DNA of 64,000 nt from CAVVTR01 sp963751245 (GTDB taxonomy: Bacteria > Acidobacteriota > Thermoanaerobaculia > Thermoanaerobaculales > Thermoanaerobaculaceae): assembly GCA_963751245.1 (NCBI GenBank), contig CAVVTR010000007.1, forward strand, positions 124,001-188,000. Direction: 5' to 3'. The position numbers and the translations under genes are program-made. How positions within the stretch are numbered: the stretch's first letter is position 1; each line of letters starts with the position of its first letter. The notes below the pieces were generated by a model. The model saw only the letters and a program-made list of their open reading frames with translations, had not been told where the DNA came from and did not search any database. Shown here piece by piece: positions 10,871 through 19,747 of this stretch.

Positions 10871-11554
10871 TCAGTGCAGGCCGCGGAAGAACCTCCCCCA
10901 GCGCGGCAGGTAGTGCCGGTCCGGGTCCACCGAGGCGGCCACGGCGGTGACCCGGCCCGTGACCGCGCTCACCGGGACCGCGCCGAAGTAGCGGGAGTCC
11001 CCGCTCTCGTCCCGATTGTCCCCCATCACGAAGACGTGGCCCGGGGGGACGGTGACGGGACCGAAGGTGCGCATGGCCGGGAGCTCCGGCGTGATCATGA
11101 TGGCGTGGCGACGCTGCCCCACCGTCTCCATGACCAGCAGCCGCTGCCGGCGTCCGGCGCCGTCGTCCTCCAGCGTGCCCACCACCTCGGTGGGCACCGG
11201 CTGCCCGTTGACCTCCAGGCGGTCGTTGTGCATGGCGATCCGGTCCCCGGCCACGCCGACCACCCGCTTGACCAGCCGGGTGCCGTCGGAGGGCGAGAGC
11301 AGGATGACGATGTCGCCGCGCCGGGGGGCGCCCCAGCGCGCCAGGCGCCAGGTGGTGAAGGGTACCTTGAGATCGTAGGCCAGCTTGTACACCACGATGC
11401 GATCGCCCTCGAGGATGGTGGGCTTCATGGAGCCGGTGGGCACGTCGTTCCAGTCCGCCACCGCCGAGCGCAGCCCGCCGACCATCAGGAGGATGATCAG
11501 GAACGTCCGGATCCATTCGCGCCACAGGCGCGCCAGCGTGTCCCGTTTCAGCAC
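10871..11554 (-). CDS. lepB: signal peptidase I
   Basis: 227-aa type I leader peptidase that cleaves signal peptides at the outer face of the inner membrane. One N-terminal transmembrane segment (about 15-30) is followed by the catalytic Ser42 in PTGSMKPT and Lys96 in RLVKRVVGVAGD. Box E-like GHVFVMGDNRDESGDSR lies near residue 170. GTG start with GGGGAGAG upstream. It lies 76 bp downstream of the DNA polymerase IV gene on the same strand. Confidence 0.95.
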   Translation of the reverse strand: MLKRDTLARLWREWIRTFLIILLMVGGLRSAVADWNDVPTGSMKPTILEGDRIVVYKLAYDLKVPFTTWRLARWGAPRRGDIVILLSPSDGTRLVKRVVGVAGDRIAMHNDRLEVNGQPVPTEVVGTLEDDGAGRRQRLLVMETVGQRRHAIMITPELPAMRTFGPVTVPPGHVFVMGDNRDESGDSRYFGAVPVSAVTGRVTAVAASVDPDRHYLPRWGRFFRGLH

Positions 11555-11630
11555 CTTCGACTCTCCCCGGTCCCGCCGGTCGTGTCGCGCCGGACGCTCT
11601 TTGTACGCGCGACCCGGCGCTCCGGTTTGC

Positions 11631-12707
11631 TCACCCCGACTCGAAGAGGTCGAGCTGCCGTACCCCTCCGACCACCAGGGTCGAGGCGGTGACGCCCAGC
11701 AGGCGCACCCGCCGCCCCCCGGCTTCGGTGAGGCGCAGGAGCTCCCGGGCCTTCGCGCCGATGGCGACCGCCTGCTGGGTGGGGATGCGGAACGTCCGCG
11801 ACCGCGTCACCGTGGTGAAGTCGCCGAAGCGGACCTTCACCGTCACGGTGCAGGCCGTCAGGTCCCGGGTGACCAGCCCTGCCGCCACCTCCCCGGCGAG
11901 GCGCTCGAGCTCGGCGTCCATGGCCGCCAGGGAGGTGAGATCGGCGGCGTAGGTGCGCTCGCTGCCCAGGCTCCTGCGCTTCTGCTCGACGTGCACCGGC
12001 CGGCCGTCGACGCCGCGGGCGAAGTCGTACAGGGTGCGGCCGTGGGCGTGGAAGCGCGCCACCAGGGCGTCCAGGGCCACCTCCCGCAGCTCGGCGACGG
12101 TGCGCACCCCCATGGACGCGAGCGCCCGCTCCGTGGAGGGACCGACTCCGTGGAGCGCCCGCACCGGCAGCGGCGCCAGGAAGCCGGGCACCCTCTCCGG
12201 CGGCACCACCGTGAGCCCGTCGGGCTTGTCGTGGTCGCTGGCCACCTTGGCCACGAGCTTGTTGGGCCCGACGCCCACGCTCACCGTCAGGCCGCGCTCC
12301 CCGCGGACCCGGCGCCGGATCTCCCGGGCGATGGCGGTGGCGCTCCCGTAGGGCTCCAGGCGATCGGTCACGTCCAGGTAGGCCTCGTCGAGGGAGACGG
12401 TCTGCACCTCGGCCGTGAACTCCCGGTAGATGGAGAAGATGCGCTCGGACTCGCGCCGGTAGCGGGGAAAGTCGGGGCGCAGGAACACCGCCGCAGGGCA
12501 CAGGCGTCGGGCCCGGGCCGCCGGCATCGCCGAGTGGATGCCGAAGCGCCGCGCCTCGTAGCTGGCCGCGGCCACCACCCCGCGCCCCTCGGGATCGCCC
12601 CCCACCACCACGGGGCGGCCCAGCAGCGCCGGGTCGTCCCTCATGTGGACCGCGGCGTAGAAGCAGTCCATGTCACAGTGCAGGATGCGGCGCGCCTCAC
12701 CGTCCAC
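11631..12707 (-). CDS. dinB: DNA polymerase IV (Y family)
   Basis: 358-aa error-prone translesion polymerase. Catalytic acidic residues are visible: Asp12 in CDMDCFYAAVH, and Asp107/Glu108 in SLDEAYLD. Palm, finger, helix-hairpin-helix and little-finger regions follow in the usual order and length. The C-terminal QLDLF is a sliding-clamp binding peptide. The GTG start has no ribosome-binding site, but TAGAAT ends 6 nt before it, so translation is probably leaderless. No LexA box was recognised. Confidence 0.95.
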   Translation of the reverse strand: MDGEARRILHCDMDCFYAAVHMRDDPALLGRPVVVGGDPEGRGVVAAASYEARRFGIHSAMPAARARRLCPAAVFLRPDFPRYRRESERIFSIYREFTAEVQTVSLDEAYLDVTDRLEPYGSATAIAREIRRRVRGERGLTVSVGVGPNKLVAKVASDHDKPDGLTVVPPERVPGFLAPLPVRALHGVGPSTERALASMGVRTVAELREVALDALVARFHAHGRTLYDFARGVDGRPVHVEQKRRSLGSERTYAADLTSLAAMDAELERLAGEVAAGLVTRDLTACTVTVKVRFGDFTTVTRSRTFRIPTQQAVAIGAKARELLRLTEAGGRRVRLLGVTASTLVVGGVRQLDLFESG

Positions 12708-12713
12708 GGTGGG

Positions 12714-12719
12714 ATTCTA
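12714..12719 (-). promoter_or_regulatory. dinB -10 box TAGAAT, leaderless-type
   Basis: TAGAAT ends 6 nt before the GTG of DNA polymerase IV; no Shine-Dalgarno is present. It lets dinB be transcribed separately from the genes upstream. Confidence 0.6.
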
Positions 12720-12727
12720 CCCAGACG

Positions 12728-13105
12728 TCAGTGCACGAGGAGCAGCGCGAAGGCGGTGAGCACCGCCGCCACCACCGTGGTCTCGGCGAGGATGCCGGCG
12801 GCGCGCTGGCGCAGGCGCTTCACCTCGGCGGGGTCCCCGACGCGCTCGATGCGGCCGCCGCTGTCCCGCGCGCCCCGCGCGGCCAGCGCCACTCAGGTGT
12901 GGCCCTGGGCCTGCAGAATGCCGACGCCGGCGAGCCAGAACAGGACGAACAGCCCGAGGCGCCACCACCCACCGGCGACGGCGCCGGAGCGCATCGCCAC
13001 CACCAGGGCGCCGGCGGCCACGAGCATCGCGAGGCCGAAGCCGAGGCGCAGGCGCCGGCCCCGGACGCCGATATTGGCGAGCGGAACGGGCGGCTCAAAG
13101 GGCAG
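12728..13105 (-). CDS. small 3-TM membrane protein with in-frame TGA (Sec candidate or nonsense)
   Basis: About 125 codons, continuous except for one TGA at 12893-12895. TM1 (LRLGFGLAMLVAAGALVVA) and TM2 (LGLFVLFWLAGVGILQA) precede the TGA. VALAARGARD, a charged stretch and TM3 follow it and end in LLLVH. Hydrophobicity and codon style continue on both sides of the TGA, so it was one gene. TGA is one base from a Cys codon, and a 12-bp hairpin follows it (12859-12888). The start is uncertain: CTG at 13105 follows GGGGAGG, overlapping the TPR gene end. It may be a selenoprotein, a recent nonsense mutant or a base-call error. Confidence 0.5.
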
Positions 13106-14434
13106 GAGCGCCTCCCCGGGACAGCGGCTCGGCCACGTCCCTCGCGAACGGGGCGTTGACCGCGACGATCTCCGCCATCAGCGTGCGGGCGCGCCCGTCC
13201 TTTCCCGCCTGCCGCAGCGCCGCGACCAGCAGCGCGCGGTTGACCAGCTTGAAGGTGCCGCGGCCCAGGTCCCGGTAGGCCAGCAGGCCGTCGGCCTCCT
13301 GGAGGATGCCCACCGCCTCCGCGGGGTGCCCCTCCGCAAGCAGCGCCGCGCCCTTGAGGTGAAGGGCGATGATCCCGTCCCCCCCTCGGACCCGGCCTTG
13401 GACTCCTCCGCCATGAGCGTGGCGTGGGCGGCCTCGATGGCCTTCGCCGCATCGGCCCGCCCGGCTCCCAGGAGCACGTCGTGGGCCAGGATCTCCAGGT
13501 CGGGGGCGTCCTTCCACGAGGTCTCGGCGGCGAGGCGGGCGAGGTCGTCCCAGCGCCGCTTTGAGGCCGCCTCCCAGACGGCGACGCTGCGCCGCATCCA
13601 GGCCAGCGCCGACGGGGGGAAGCCCTGCTTCGCCTCGGCCTCCGCGATGACCCGCCCGGCCTCGTCGTAGGCGCCACGCATCACGGCCAGCGAGACCAGG
13701 TGGGTGTACGAGGCGGAGAAGTCGGGCTTGACGGCCAGAGCGTCCCGGAACTCGCGCTCGGCCTGGTCGTAGTGGCCGGTGAGCGCCAGCAGCTCGCCCA
13801 GGGAGTCGTGGGGGTTTGCCTGGTCCGGTGCGATGAAGCGGTACCTGATGAACGTGGCCTCGGCCTCGGCGAAGCGGCCCTGCGCCATCTGCGCGTAGCC
13901 CATCTGGTTGTAGGCCAGAACCCTGTTGGGCACGATCTCGACGAGCCTCTTGTACTCGGCCTCGGCCTCCGTCCACTCGCCCCGGTTGAAGGCCCTCGTG
14001 GCCTCGAGGTCCAGCGCGTAGGGATCGTCGGGGTGCTGGCGGAGGTAGTCGTCGGTGATCCTGACGACCTCCTCCGCCTCGCGGTCGTGAGCGGCCAGGA
14101 GCCGCCTGACCAGGAAACGCTCCCGGGGAGAGAGGGTGTCCAGGTCGGTGTGCCGGAGCTCGGCGATCTCCGCGTCGCGCCGTGCGGGGTCCTGGTGGAC
14201 CCGCTGGAGGAGGAAGACCTTGGGGGCGGCGAAGGCGGGGTCGAGCCGGAGCGCCTCCTCGAAGTGGGCCTCCGCCTCGTCGACGTAGACCTTCGACAGC
14301 GCGGCCAGTCCCTTCTCAAAGGCCTCGAGAGCCTGGGGGGATGCCGTCGTCCACTCGGGCGCCCGGTGCAGGAGCCCGAACGCCACCCCGGCGAACACCA
14401 GCGCCGCGCCCAGCGGCACGATCCATCGTCTCAC
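13095..14434 (-). pseudogene. TPR-repeat protein, one frameshift (-1 at a G run)
   Basis: Membrane-anchored tetratricopeptide protein of about 446 codons. There is one N-terminal transmembrane helix, then at least six TPR-like units, for example ALEAFEKGLAALSKVYVDEA and ANPHDSLGELLALTGHY. It resembles the C-terminal halves of bacterial kinase-TPR proteins but carries no kinase domain. GTG at 14434 follows GGAGGGCCC. The frame breaks at the C7 tract 13379-13385: restoring one base joins ESKAGSEGG to DGIIALHLKG. The length-changing homopolymer points to sequencing error; a phase-variable tract is possible but less likely. Confidence 0.75.
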
Positions 14435-14595
14435 GGGCCCTCCAACGCGGCGGGGACCGCGGCGCCGGCGGCGGCCGGCGCACCCCGCCCTGATCAGCAT
14501 ACGCCGTCTGCCGTCCGGGGTTGCGGGACCCTCAGGGAGCTCGCGCCGGCGCCTTCCGCCGCCGCTGTGCTACGCTCCGCGCCGACGGAGGCGCC

Positions 14596-15134
14596 ATGCT
14601 GGATGCGGTGAGACGGCTCTGGCCTGAGATCGACTGGATCGGGGACGAGGACCTCCGCGAGCGGGTCCTGAGGACGTGGGTCCGCGCCCTGGAGCGGAGC
14701 CCCCTCGAGCCTGCGGACCTCGAGACGATCCCCTTCACGCTCCTCGTGCCCGGGTGCCCGGCCACCTTCATGGAGCACAAGCGCTGCGTGGTCCACATCG
14801 CCCGCCGCGCCGCCGAGGCCATGCGGGAGTTCATGGGCACGCCCTGCCCATCGACATGGACACGGTCATCGCCGGCGCCATCCTGGCCGACGTGGGCAAG
14901 CTCCTCGAGTACGAGAAGGTGGACGGGGCCAGGCAGAGCGAGCGCGGGCGCCACCTGCGCCACCCGTTCACGGGGGTGGCGCTGGCGATGGCGGGCGGCG
15001 TCCCGGACGGGGTCTGCCACATCATCGCCGCCCACGCCGGCGAGGGCGACCTGGTGGAGCGCTCCACCGAGGCCACCATCGTCCACCACGCCGACTTCAT
15101 GAGCTTCGTGCCGTTCAAGAACCTGCCGAGGTGA
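14596..15134 (+). pseudogene. HD-domain protein, one frameshift (-1)
   Basis: About 180-codon HD-superfamily phosphohydrolase-like protein. The upstream part reads to REFMG; the downstream part resumes one base back as HALPIDMDTVIAGAILADVG and carries HPFTGVALA and HIIAAHAGEG. The break is at about 14836-14838 and one restored base repairs it. Start ATG follows ACGGAGGCGCC, with TACGCT at 14571-14576 as a likely -10. It precedes the mmgE/prpD and aconitase genes on the same strand, so it may serve the same pathway. Substrate unknown. Confidence 0.7.
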
Positions 15135-15181
15135 CGCGGGGCGGAATCCCGCCGCCGACGCGCCCGGGAGGGGGAGACGAC

Positions 15182-16565
15182 ATGCCAGGGACCACGAGAC
15201 CGTCACCGCCGCCATGGCCCGCTGGGCCGCCGGCCTGACCTTCGACGACCTGTCGCCGGAGGCGGTCCGGGAGGCCAGGCGCTACCTCCTGGACTCCCTG
15301 GGCTGCGCCCTGGGCGGGTTCCGCCAGCACGACGTGCGAATCGCCCTGGAGGTCCTGGGCGAGATCGGCGGTCCCGGCCCGGCCACGTAATCGGCACGGG
15401 CGACGCCCTCGACCCGGTGTCGGCCTCCCTGGCCAACGCCCTCATGGTCCGGGTGATGGACTACAACGACATCTACTGGAAGCAGGATCCCTCGCACCCC
15501 TCGGACCTGATCCCCGCCGCCATCGCCTGCGCCGAGCGCGCCGGCGGCGGCGGCCGCGAGCTGATCGTGGGCATCGTCCTGGGCCACGAGTTCGAGATGC
15601 GGCTGTGCGAGGCGGCCTTCCCGGGCATCCGCGAGCGGGGCTGGCACCACGCCACCCTCACCGCCTTCGTCTCGCCCATCGTGGCCGGCCGCATGCTCGA
15701 CCTCCCCTGGGACGCGATCCAGCACGCCGTGGGCATCTCCGCCAGCCGCCACGTCACGCTCGGCGCCGTGACCGCGGGCAAGCTCACCATGATGAAGAAC
15801 ACCGTCGACCCCATGGCGGCGCAAAGCGGCGTCCTCGCCGCGCTGCTGGCCGAGAAGGGCTACACGGGGCCGGAGCACGTCATCGACGGCAAGGAGGGGC
15901 TTGTCCACTGCTTCGGGCCCGAGTGGAAGCTCCCGGTGCTCACCGAGGGGCTGGGCCGGTCGTGGCGGATCACCTCCTGCGGCATGAAGGCGTTCCCCAC
16001 CGAGGCTCTCACCCACGCGCCCATTTCCGCCGTCCTCGACCTCGTGCACGAGCACGACCTGGCCCCGGAGCAGGTGGCGAAAGTGAAGATCCGCTCCCTG
16101 GCGCGGGCGGCAGACATCCTCGCCGACCCATCCAAGTACGATCCGCGCAGCAAGGAGACGGCCGACCACTCGCTGCCCTACGTGGTGGCGGCGGCGCTGG
16201 TGGACCGCCAGGTCACGCCGCTGCAGTTCAGCCCGGACAAGATCGCGGATCCCCGCATCCGGGAGCAGCTCGCCAAGGTCGAGGTGGTGGCCGATGCCGA
16301 GATCGAGCGGGTGTTCCCGGCGCTCCAGCGGGTGGTGGTGACCATCACGACCACCGACGGCCGCGAGCTCACCCGCACGCTCGACTACCCCAAGGGGGAT
16401 CCGCGCAACCCGCTCTCCGACGCCGAGGTCGAGGAGAAGTTCGAGGCCCTCGCCGAGGGCACGCTGTCCCCGGCCTCCCGGGAAGAGGTGCGTGACGCCG
16501 TATGGCACCTCGAGGAGCTGGAATCCGTGACCTCGCTGATGGAGCTGCTCCGCGCGGAGCGGTGA
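15182..16565 (+). pseudogene. MmgE/PrpD family protein, two frameshifts near the 5' end
   Basis: About 460 codons of the MmgE/PrpD family, which includes 2-methylcitrate dehydratase and cis-aconitate decarboxylase. Intact from 15384 to the stop, with SLANALMVRVMDYNDIYW, SASRHVTLGAVTAGK and SCGMKAFPTEA. Two one-base deletions interrupt the start: near 15187-15190 (MP to DHETVTAAMARWAAG) and at 15384 (GPGPA to HVIGTGDALDP). Both are repaired by one added base. ATG at 15182 follows GGGGGAGACGAC. It precedes a homoaconitase-like gene by 43 bp, so the pair probably handles a tricarboxylic acid. Confidence 0.8.
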
Positions 16566-16608
16566 GCCCCGCGGTCCCGGGCGTCCGGGCGCGGGCGGGA
16601 GGCTGAGC

Positions 16609-18555
16609 ATGGGACAGACCGTCGTCGAGAAGATCACACAGGCCTACATGGCGGAGGGCCCGTCGCGCCCGCTGCGGGCCGGGGACTTCGTCTCCGTGCG
16701 GCCGCATCACGTGATGACCCACGACAACACGGCGGCGGTGATGGCGAAGTTCGCCTCCCTCGGCGCGGCCTCGGTGTTCGACCCCCGCCAGCCCGTCTTC
16801 GCCCTCGACCACGACATCCAGAACACCTCCGAGACCAACCTGGCCAAGTACCGCAGCATCGAGGCTTTCGCCCGGGAGCACGGCATCGACTTCTTTCCGG
16901 CCGGCTCGGGCATCGGCCACCAGATCATGTGCGAGTACGGCTACGTCGTGCCCGGGGCCTTCGTCGTCGCCTCCGACTCCCACTCCAACATGTACGGCGC
17001 CCTGGGGGCCGTGGGCACCCCGGTGGTGCGCACCGACGCCGCGGCCGTCTGGGCCACGGGGCAGTTCTGGTGGCAGATCCCCCGCACCGTCCAGGTGGTG
17101 CTCGAGGGCCGCCTCCCCGCCGGCGCCTCCGGCAAGGACGTCATCATCACCCTTGCGGGGACCTACCCCGACGAGGTGCTCAACGCGGCGGTGGAGTTCG
17201 GCGGCCCCGGCGCGGCCACCCTGTCGGTGGACGAGCGCATGAGCATCGCCAACATGACCACCGAGTGGGGCGCCCTGGTCGGCTGGTTCCCCCCCGACGG
17301 CACCACCGTGGCCTGGCTGCGCCACCGCCACGAAACGCTCCAGCGCATCGGCGCGGCGCGCTTCACCGGGTCGGACCTGGCCCACTGGGCCATGGACCCC
17401 ATCGGCCCCGACCCCGACGCCGCCTACGCCGCCCGCATCGTCCTCGACCTCGCCGAGGTCACCCCCCACGTCTCGGGCCCTGACACGGTCCAGGTCATGC
17501 ACCCTCTGGCCGAGATGGAGGCGCGCGGCGTCGCCATCCAGAAGGCCTACCTGGTGTCCTGCGTGAACTCGCGCCTCTCCGACCTGGAGGCCGCGGCACG
17601 GGTCCTCGCGGGCCGGCAGGTCGCCCCCTCCGTGGAGCTGTACGTGGCCGCCGCCAGCCGGGCGGTGGAGGAGGACGCGAGGGCCCGGGGGATCTGGCAG
17701 ACACTCCTCGACGCCGGGGCCCGCCCGCTGCCGCCGGGGTGCGGCCCGTGCATCGGCCTCGGCGTCGGCCTCCTCGCGCCCGGAGAGGTCGGGATCTCCG
17801 CCACGAACCGCAACTTCAAGGGGCGGATGGGCTCCCGCGACGCCCAGTGCTACCTGGCCAGCCCCGAGGTGGTGGCCGCCTCCGCCGTCGCCGGCCGCAT
17901 CTGTGCCCCCGGGCCCGTCGCCGCGCGCACCGTGTCCCGCCGCTTCGAGGTGCTCGCCGCCCCGCCGCCCCCCGCGGAGACGGTGGCGATCGTCCCCGGC
18001 TTCCCCGAGCGCCTCGCCGGGCGGGTGGTCCTCCTGCCCGAGGACAACATCAACACCGACGGCATCTACGGCAAGGACTACACCTATCGCGAGGACATGA
18101 CGCGGGAGATGATGGCCGGCGTGGTGATGGCCAACTACGACCCCGGCTTCGCCGCGGCCGTGCGGGACGGCGACGTCGTGGTCGGGGGCGAGAACTTCGG
18201 CACCGGCTCCTCCCGCGAGCAGGCCGTGACGGCGCTGCAGGCCCGGGGCATCGCCCTGGTCGTGGCGGCGAGCTTCTCGCAGACCTACCTGCGCAACGCG
18301 TTCAACAACGGCTTCGTCTGCGTCGAGTGCCCGTCCCTGGTGGCCCGCCTGCGCGGGCTCCTCGCCCGCGAGGTGGCGGCGGGGTCCCGCACGGTGATCC
18401 CCGGCGACGAGCTGACCCTGGACTTCGCCTCCGGGACGGCCGTCTACCGGGGCGAGCGCTTCGCCTTCCCGGCGCTTGGCAGCGTTCCCCAGTCCCTGGT
18501 GGTGGCGGGCGGGATCGAGAACCTGGTCCGCCGGCGCCTGGCCGAAGGGGCCTGA
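16609..18555 (+). CDS. single-chain aconitase/homoaconitase family hydratase
   Basis: 648-aa 4Fe-4S (de)hydratase with LeuC-like and LeuD-like parts on one chain, the architecture of single-chain homoaconitases. Cluster ligands are Cys318 (LVSCVNSR) and Cys378/Cys381 (PPGCGPCIGLG). The swivel domain carries DNINTDGIYGKDYTY near 480 and GENFGTGSSREQA near 525. It isomerises a 2- or 3-hydroxy tricarboxylate; homocitrate, citrate or methylcitrate are all possible. The MmgE/PrpD neighbour favours a methylcitrate/aconitate-type role. ATG follows GGGAGGCTGAGC. Confidence 0.85.
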   Translation: MGQTVVEKITQAYMAEGPSRPLRAGDFVSVRPHHVMTHDNTAAVMAKFASLGAASVFDPRQPVFALDHDIQNTSETNLAKYRSIEAFAREHGIDFFPAGSGIGHQIMCEYGYVVPGAFVVASDSHSNMYGALGAVGTPVVRTDAAAVWATGQFWWQIPRTVQVVLEGRLPAGASGKDVIITLAGTYPDEVLNAAVEFGGPGAATLSVDERMSIANMTTEWGALVGWFPPDGTTVAWLRHRHETLQRIGAARFTGSDLAHWAMDPIGPDPDAAYAARIVLDLAEVTPHVSGPDTVQVMHPLAEMEARGVAIQKAYLVSCVNSRLSDLEAAARVLAGRQVAPSVELYVAAASRAVEEDARARGIWQTLLDAGARPLPPGCGPCIGLGVGLLAPGEVGISATNRNFKGRMGSRDAQCYLASPEVVAASAVAGRICAPGPVAARTVSRRFEVLAAPPPPAETVAIVPGFPERLAGRVVLLPEDNINTDGIYGKDYTYREDMTREMMAGVVMANYDPGFAAAVRDGDVVVGGENFGTGSSREQAVTALQARGIALVVAASFSQTYLRNAFNNGFVCVECPSLVARLRGLLAREVAAGSRTVIPGDELTLDFASGTAVYRGERFAFPALGSVPQSLVVAGGIENLVRRRLAEGA

Positions 18556-18568
18556 GACGCCACGCCGC

Positions 18569-18591
18569 GGCGCACCGTGCTCAGGTGCGCC
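18569..18591. terminator. shared terminator hairpin between aconitase and zinc-ribbon genes
   Basis: Perfect 8-bp stem GGCGCACC / GGTGCGCC with a 7-nt loop, between convergent genes. The stop codon of the zinc-ribbon gene is in the loop. No U-tract, as is usual at this GC content. Confidence 0.6.
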
Positions 18592-18799
18592 TCCAGATGG
18601 CCGCGAACTCGCTGCCGTCGTTGTCCTCCTTGCCGCCCACGACGCTGCCGCACACCGCGCAGCGGTACTCGTAGCGGTTCCCCGTGGGCAGCACCAGCAG
18701 GAGGTTCCGGCGCACCGGCCGGGCCTCGCCGCACCGCAGACAGAACAGCTCGCTGGCTTCCAGCTCGTCGAACTGCGAGCCGTCGTCACGCCCCGTCAT
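18581..18799 (-). CDS. small zinc-ribbon protein
   Basis: 72-aa cytoplasmic protein with two Cys pairs, CLRCGE and CAVCGS, separated by a basic linker containing LPTGNRYEYR. This is the layout of a zinc ribbon. No further domain and no known family recognised. It converges on the aconitase gene, and its stop codon lies in the loop of a shared terminator hairpin (18569-18591). Confidence 0.65.
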   Translation of the reverse strand: MTGRDDGSQFDELEASELFCLRCGEARPVRRNLLLVLPTGNRYEYRCAVCGSVVGGKEDNDGSEFAAIWRRT

Positions 18800-18925
18800 C
18801 CGCTCACCTGCCTGCCTGAGGAAGGCCCACGCTCACCGCGGCCAGCCTCCCCCGATTCCGACCGCGCCCCGCCGCCGACGTGCGCTCTCTCCGTGGGGGA
18901 CGGCCTTCCCGGCCGGGTCGAAACG

Positions 18926-19747
18926 TCATGGCACGGCCAGGAGCTCGGCGGCGACCTCGCCGTCGGCCACCCACTCCGCCGGACCGGTCAGGCGCACGGC
19001 GCACCGCGGGGGCTCGCCCATCGGCTCTACCGTCAGGGCGCGGCCCGAGGCGGTGGCCACCTCGACCGGACCCGTCACCCACCCCTCCGCCAGGGCGACG
19101 AGGGCCGCCCCCACCACCCCGGACCCGCAGGACAGGGTCTCGCCCTCGACGCCACGCTCGAACGACCGCACCTCGAGCCCGCCCGGGCCCCGGGGGCGAA
19201 CGAAGTTCACGTTGGCGCCGCCGGGCCCGAGGGAGGGGTGGTGGCGCAACGCCGGTGCCAGCGGTCCGAGGGGGCGCTCCCAGAAGTCCTCCCACGCCAC
19301 CCGGACGACCAGGTGGGGCACGCCCACCACCACGAGGCGCGCCGTGACGTCGCCGGCGCCGGTGGACAGCTCGTGCCAGCCATGCACCGCCTCCGGGGGC
19401 GGCAGCTCGAGGGCGACCCGGGACCCGGTCACGGCGGCGGTCACCGCCGCGTGGTCCGTGTCGAGCACCACCCGTTCCCACCCCCAGCGCCGGGCGGCGA
19501 AGCGCGCGGCGCAGCGGGTGCCGTTGGCGCAGAACGCGGCACGGGAGCCGTCGGCGTTGAGGTAGAGGACGCGGACGCGGCCCGGGGCCTCGGGGGTGAG
19601 GAGCAGCAGGCCGTCGGCGCCGAGGCCGAGGCGCCGGTGGCACAGGCGCGGCGCCGCGGCGGCGAGACGCTCCTCGTCGGCCCCCTCCTGGCCGGCCTCG
19701 ACGACGATGAAGTCGTTGCCGGCGCCGTGCAGCTTCGCGAACCTCAC
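18926..19747 (-). CDS. dapF: diaminopimelate epimerase
   Basis: 273-aa enzyme interconverting LL- and meso-diaminopimelate for lysine and peptidoglycan synthesis. The two catalytic cysteines are Cys73 (AAFCANGTRC) and Cys207 (LSCGSGVV), matching the E. coli pair in spacing. The N-terminus KLHGAGNDF is canonical. The GTG start overlaps the stop of the upstream lipoprotein gene as GTGA, so the two are translationally coupled. Confidence 0.95.
   Translation of the reverse strand: MRFAKLHGAGNDFIVVEAGQEGADEERLAAAAPRLCHRRLGLGADGLLLLTPEAPGRVRVLYLNADGSRAAFCANGTRCAARFAARRWGWERVVLDTDHAAVTAAVTGSRVALELPPPEAVHGWHELSTGAGDVTARLVVVGVPHLVVRVAWEDFWERPLGPLAPALRHHPSLGPGGANVNFVRPRGPGGLEVRSFERGVEGETLSCGSGVVGAALVALAEGWVTGPVEVATASGRALTVEPMGEPPRCAVRLTGPAEWVADGEVAAELLAVP

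Noticed and set aside
12731..13159. Plus-strand frame covering the small membrane-protein region
   Set aside because: Its composition is that of an antisense shadow; the minus strand encodes three good transmembrane helices with natural loops apart from one TGA.
13379..13385. C7 tract in the TPR gene as a phase-variation switch
   Set aside because: Five other genes or sites show the same -1 lesion without such function, so a sequencing cause is simpler; kept only as an alternative.
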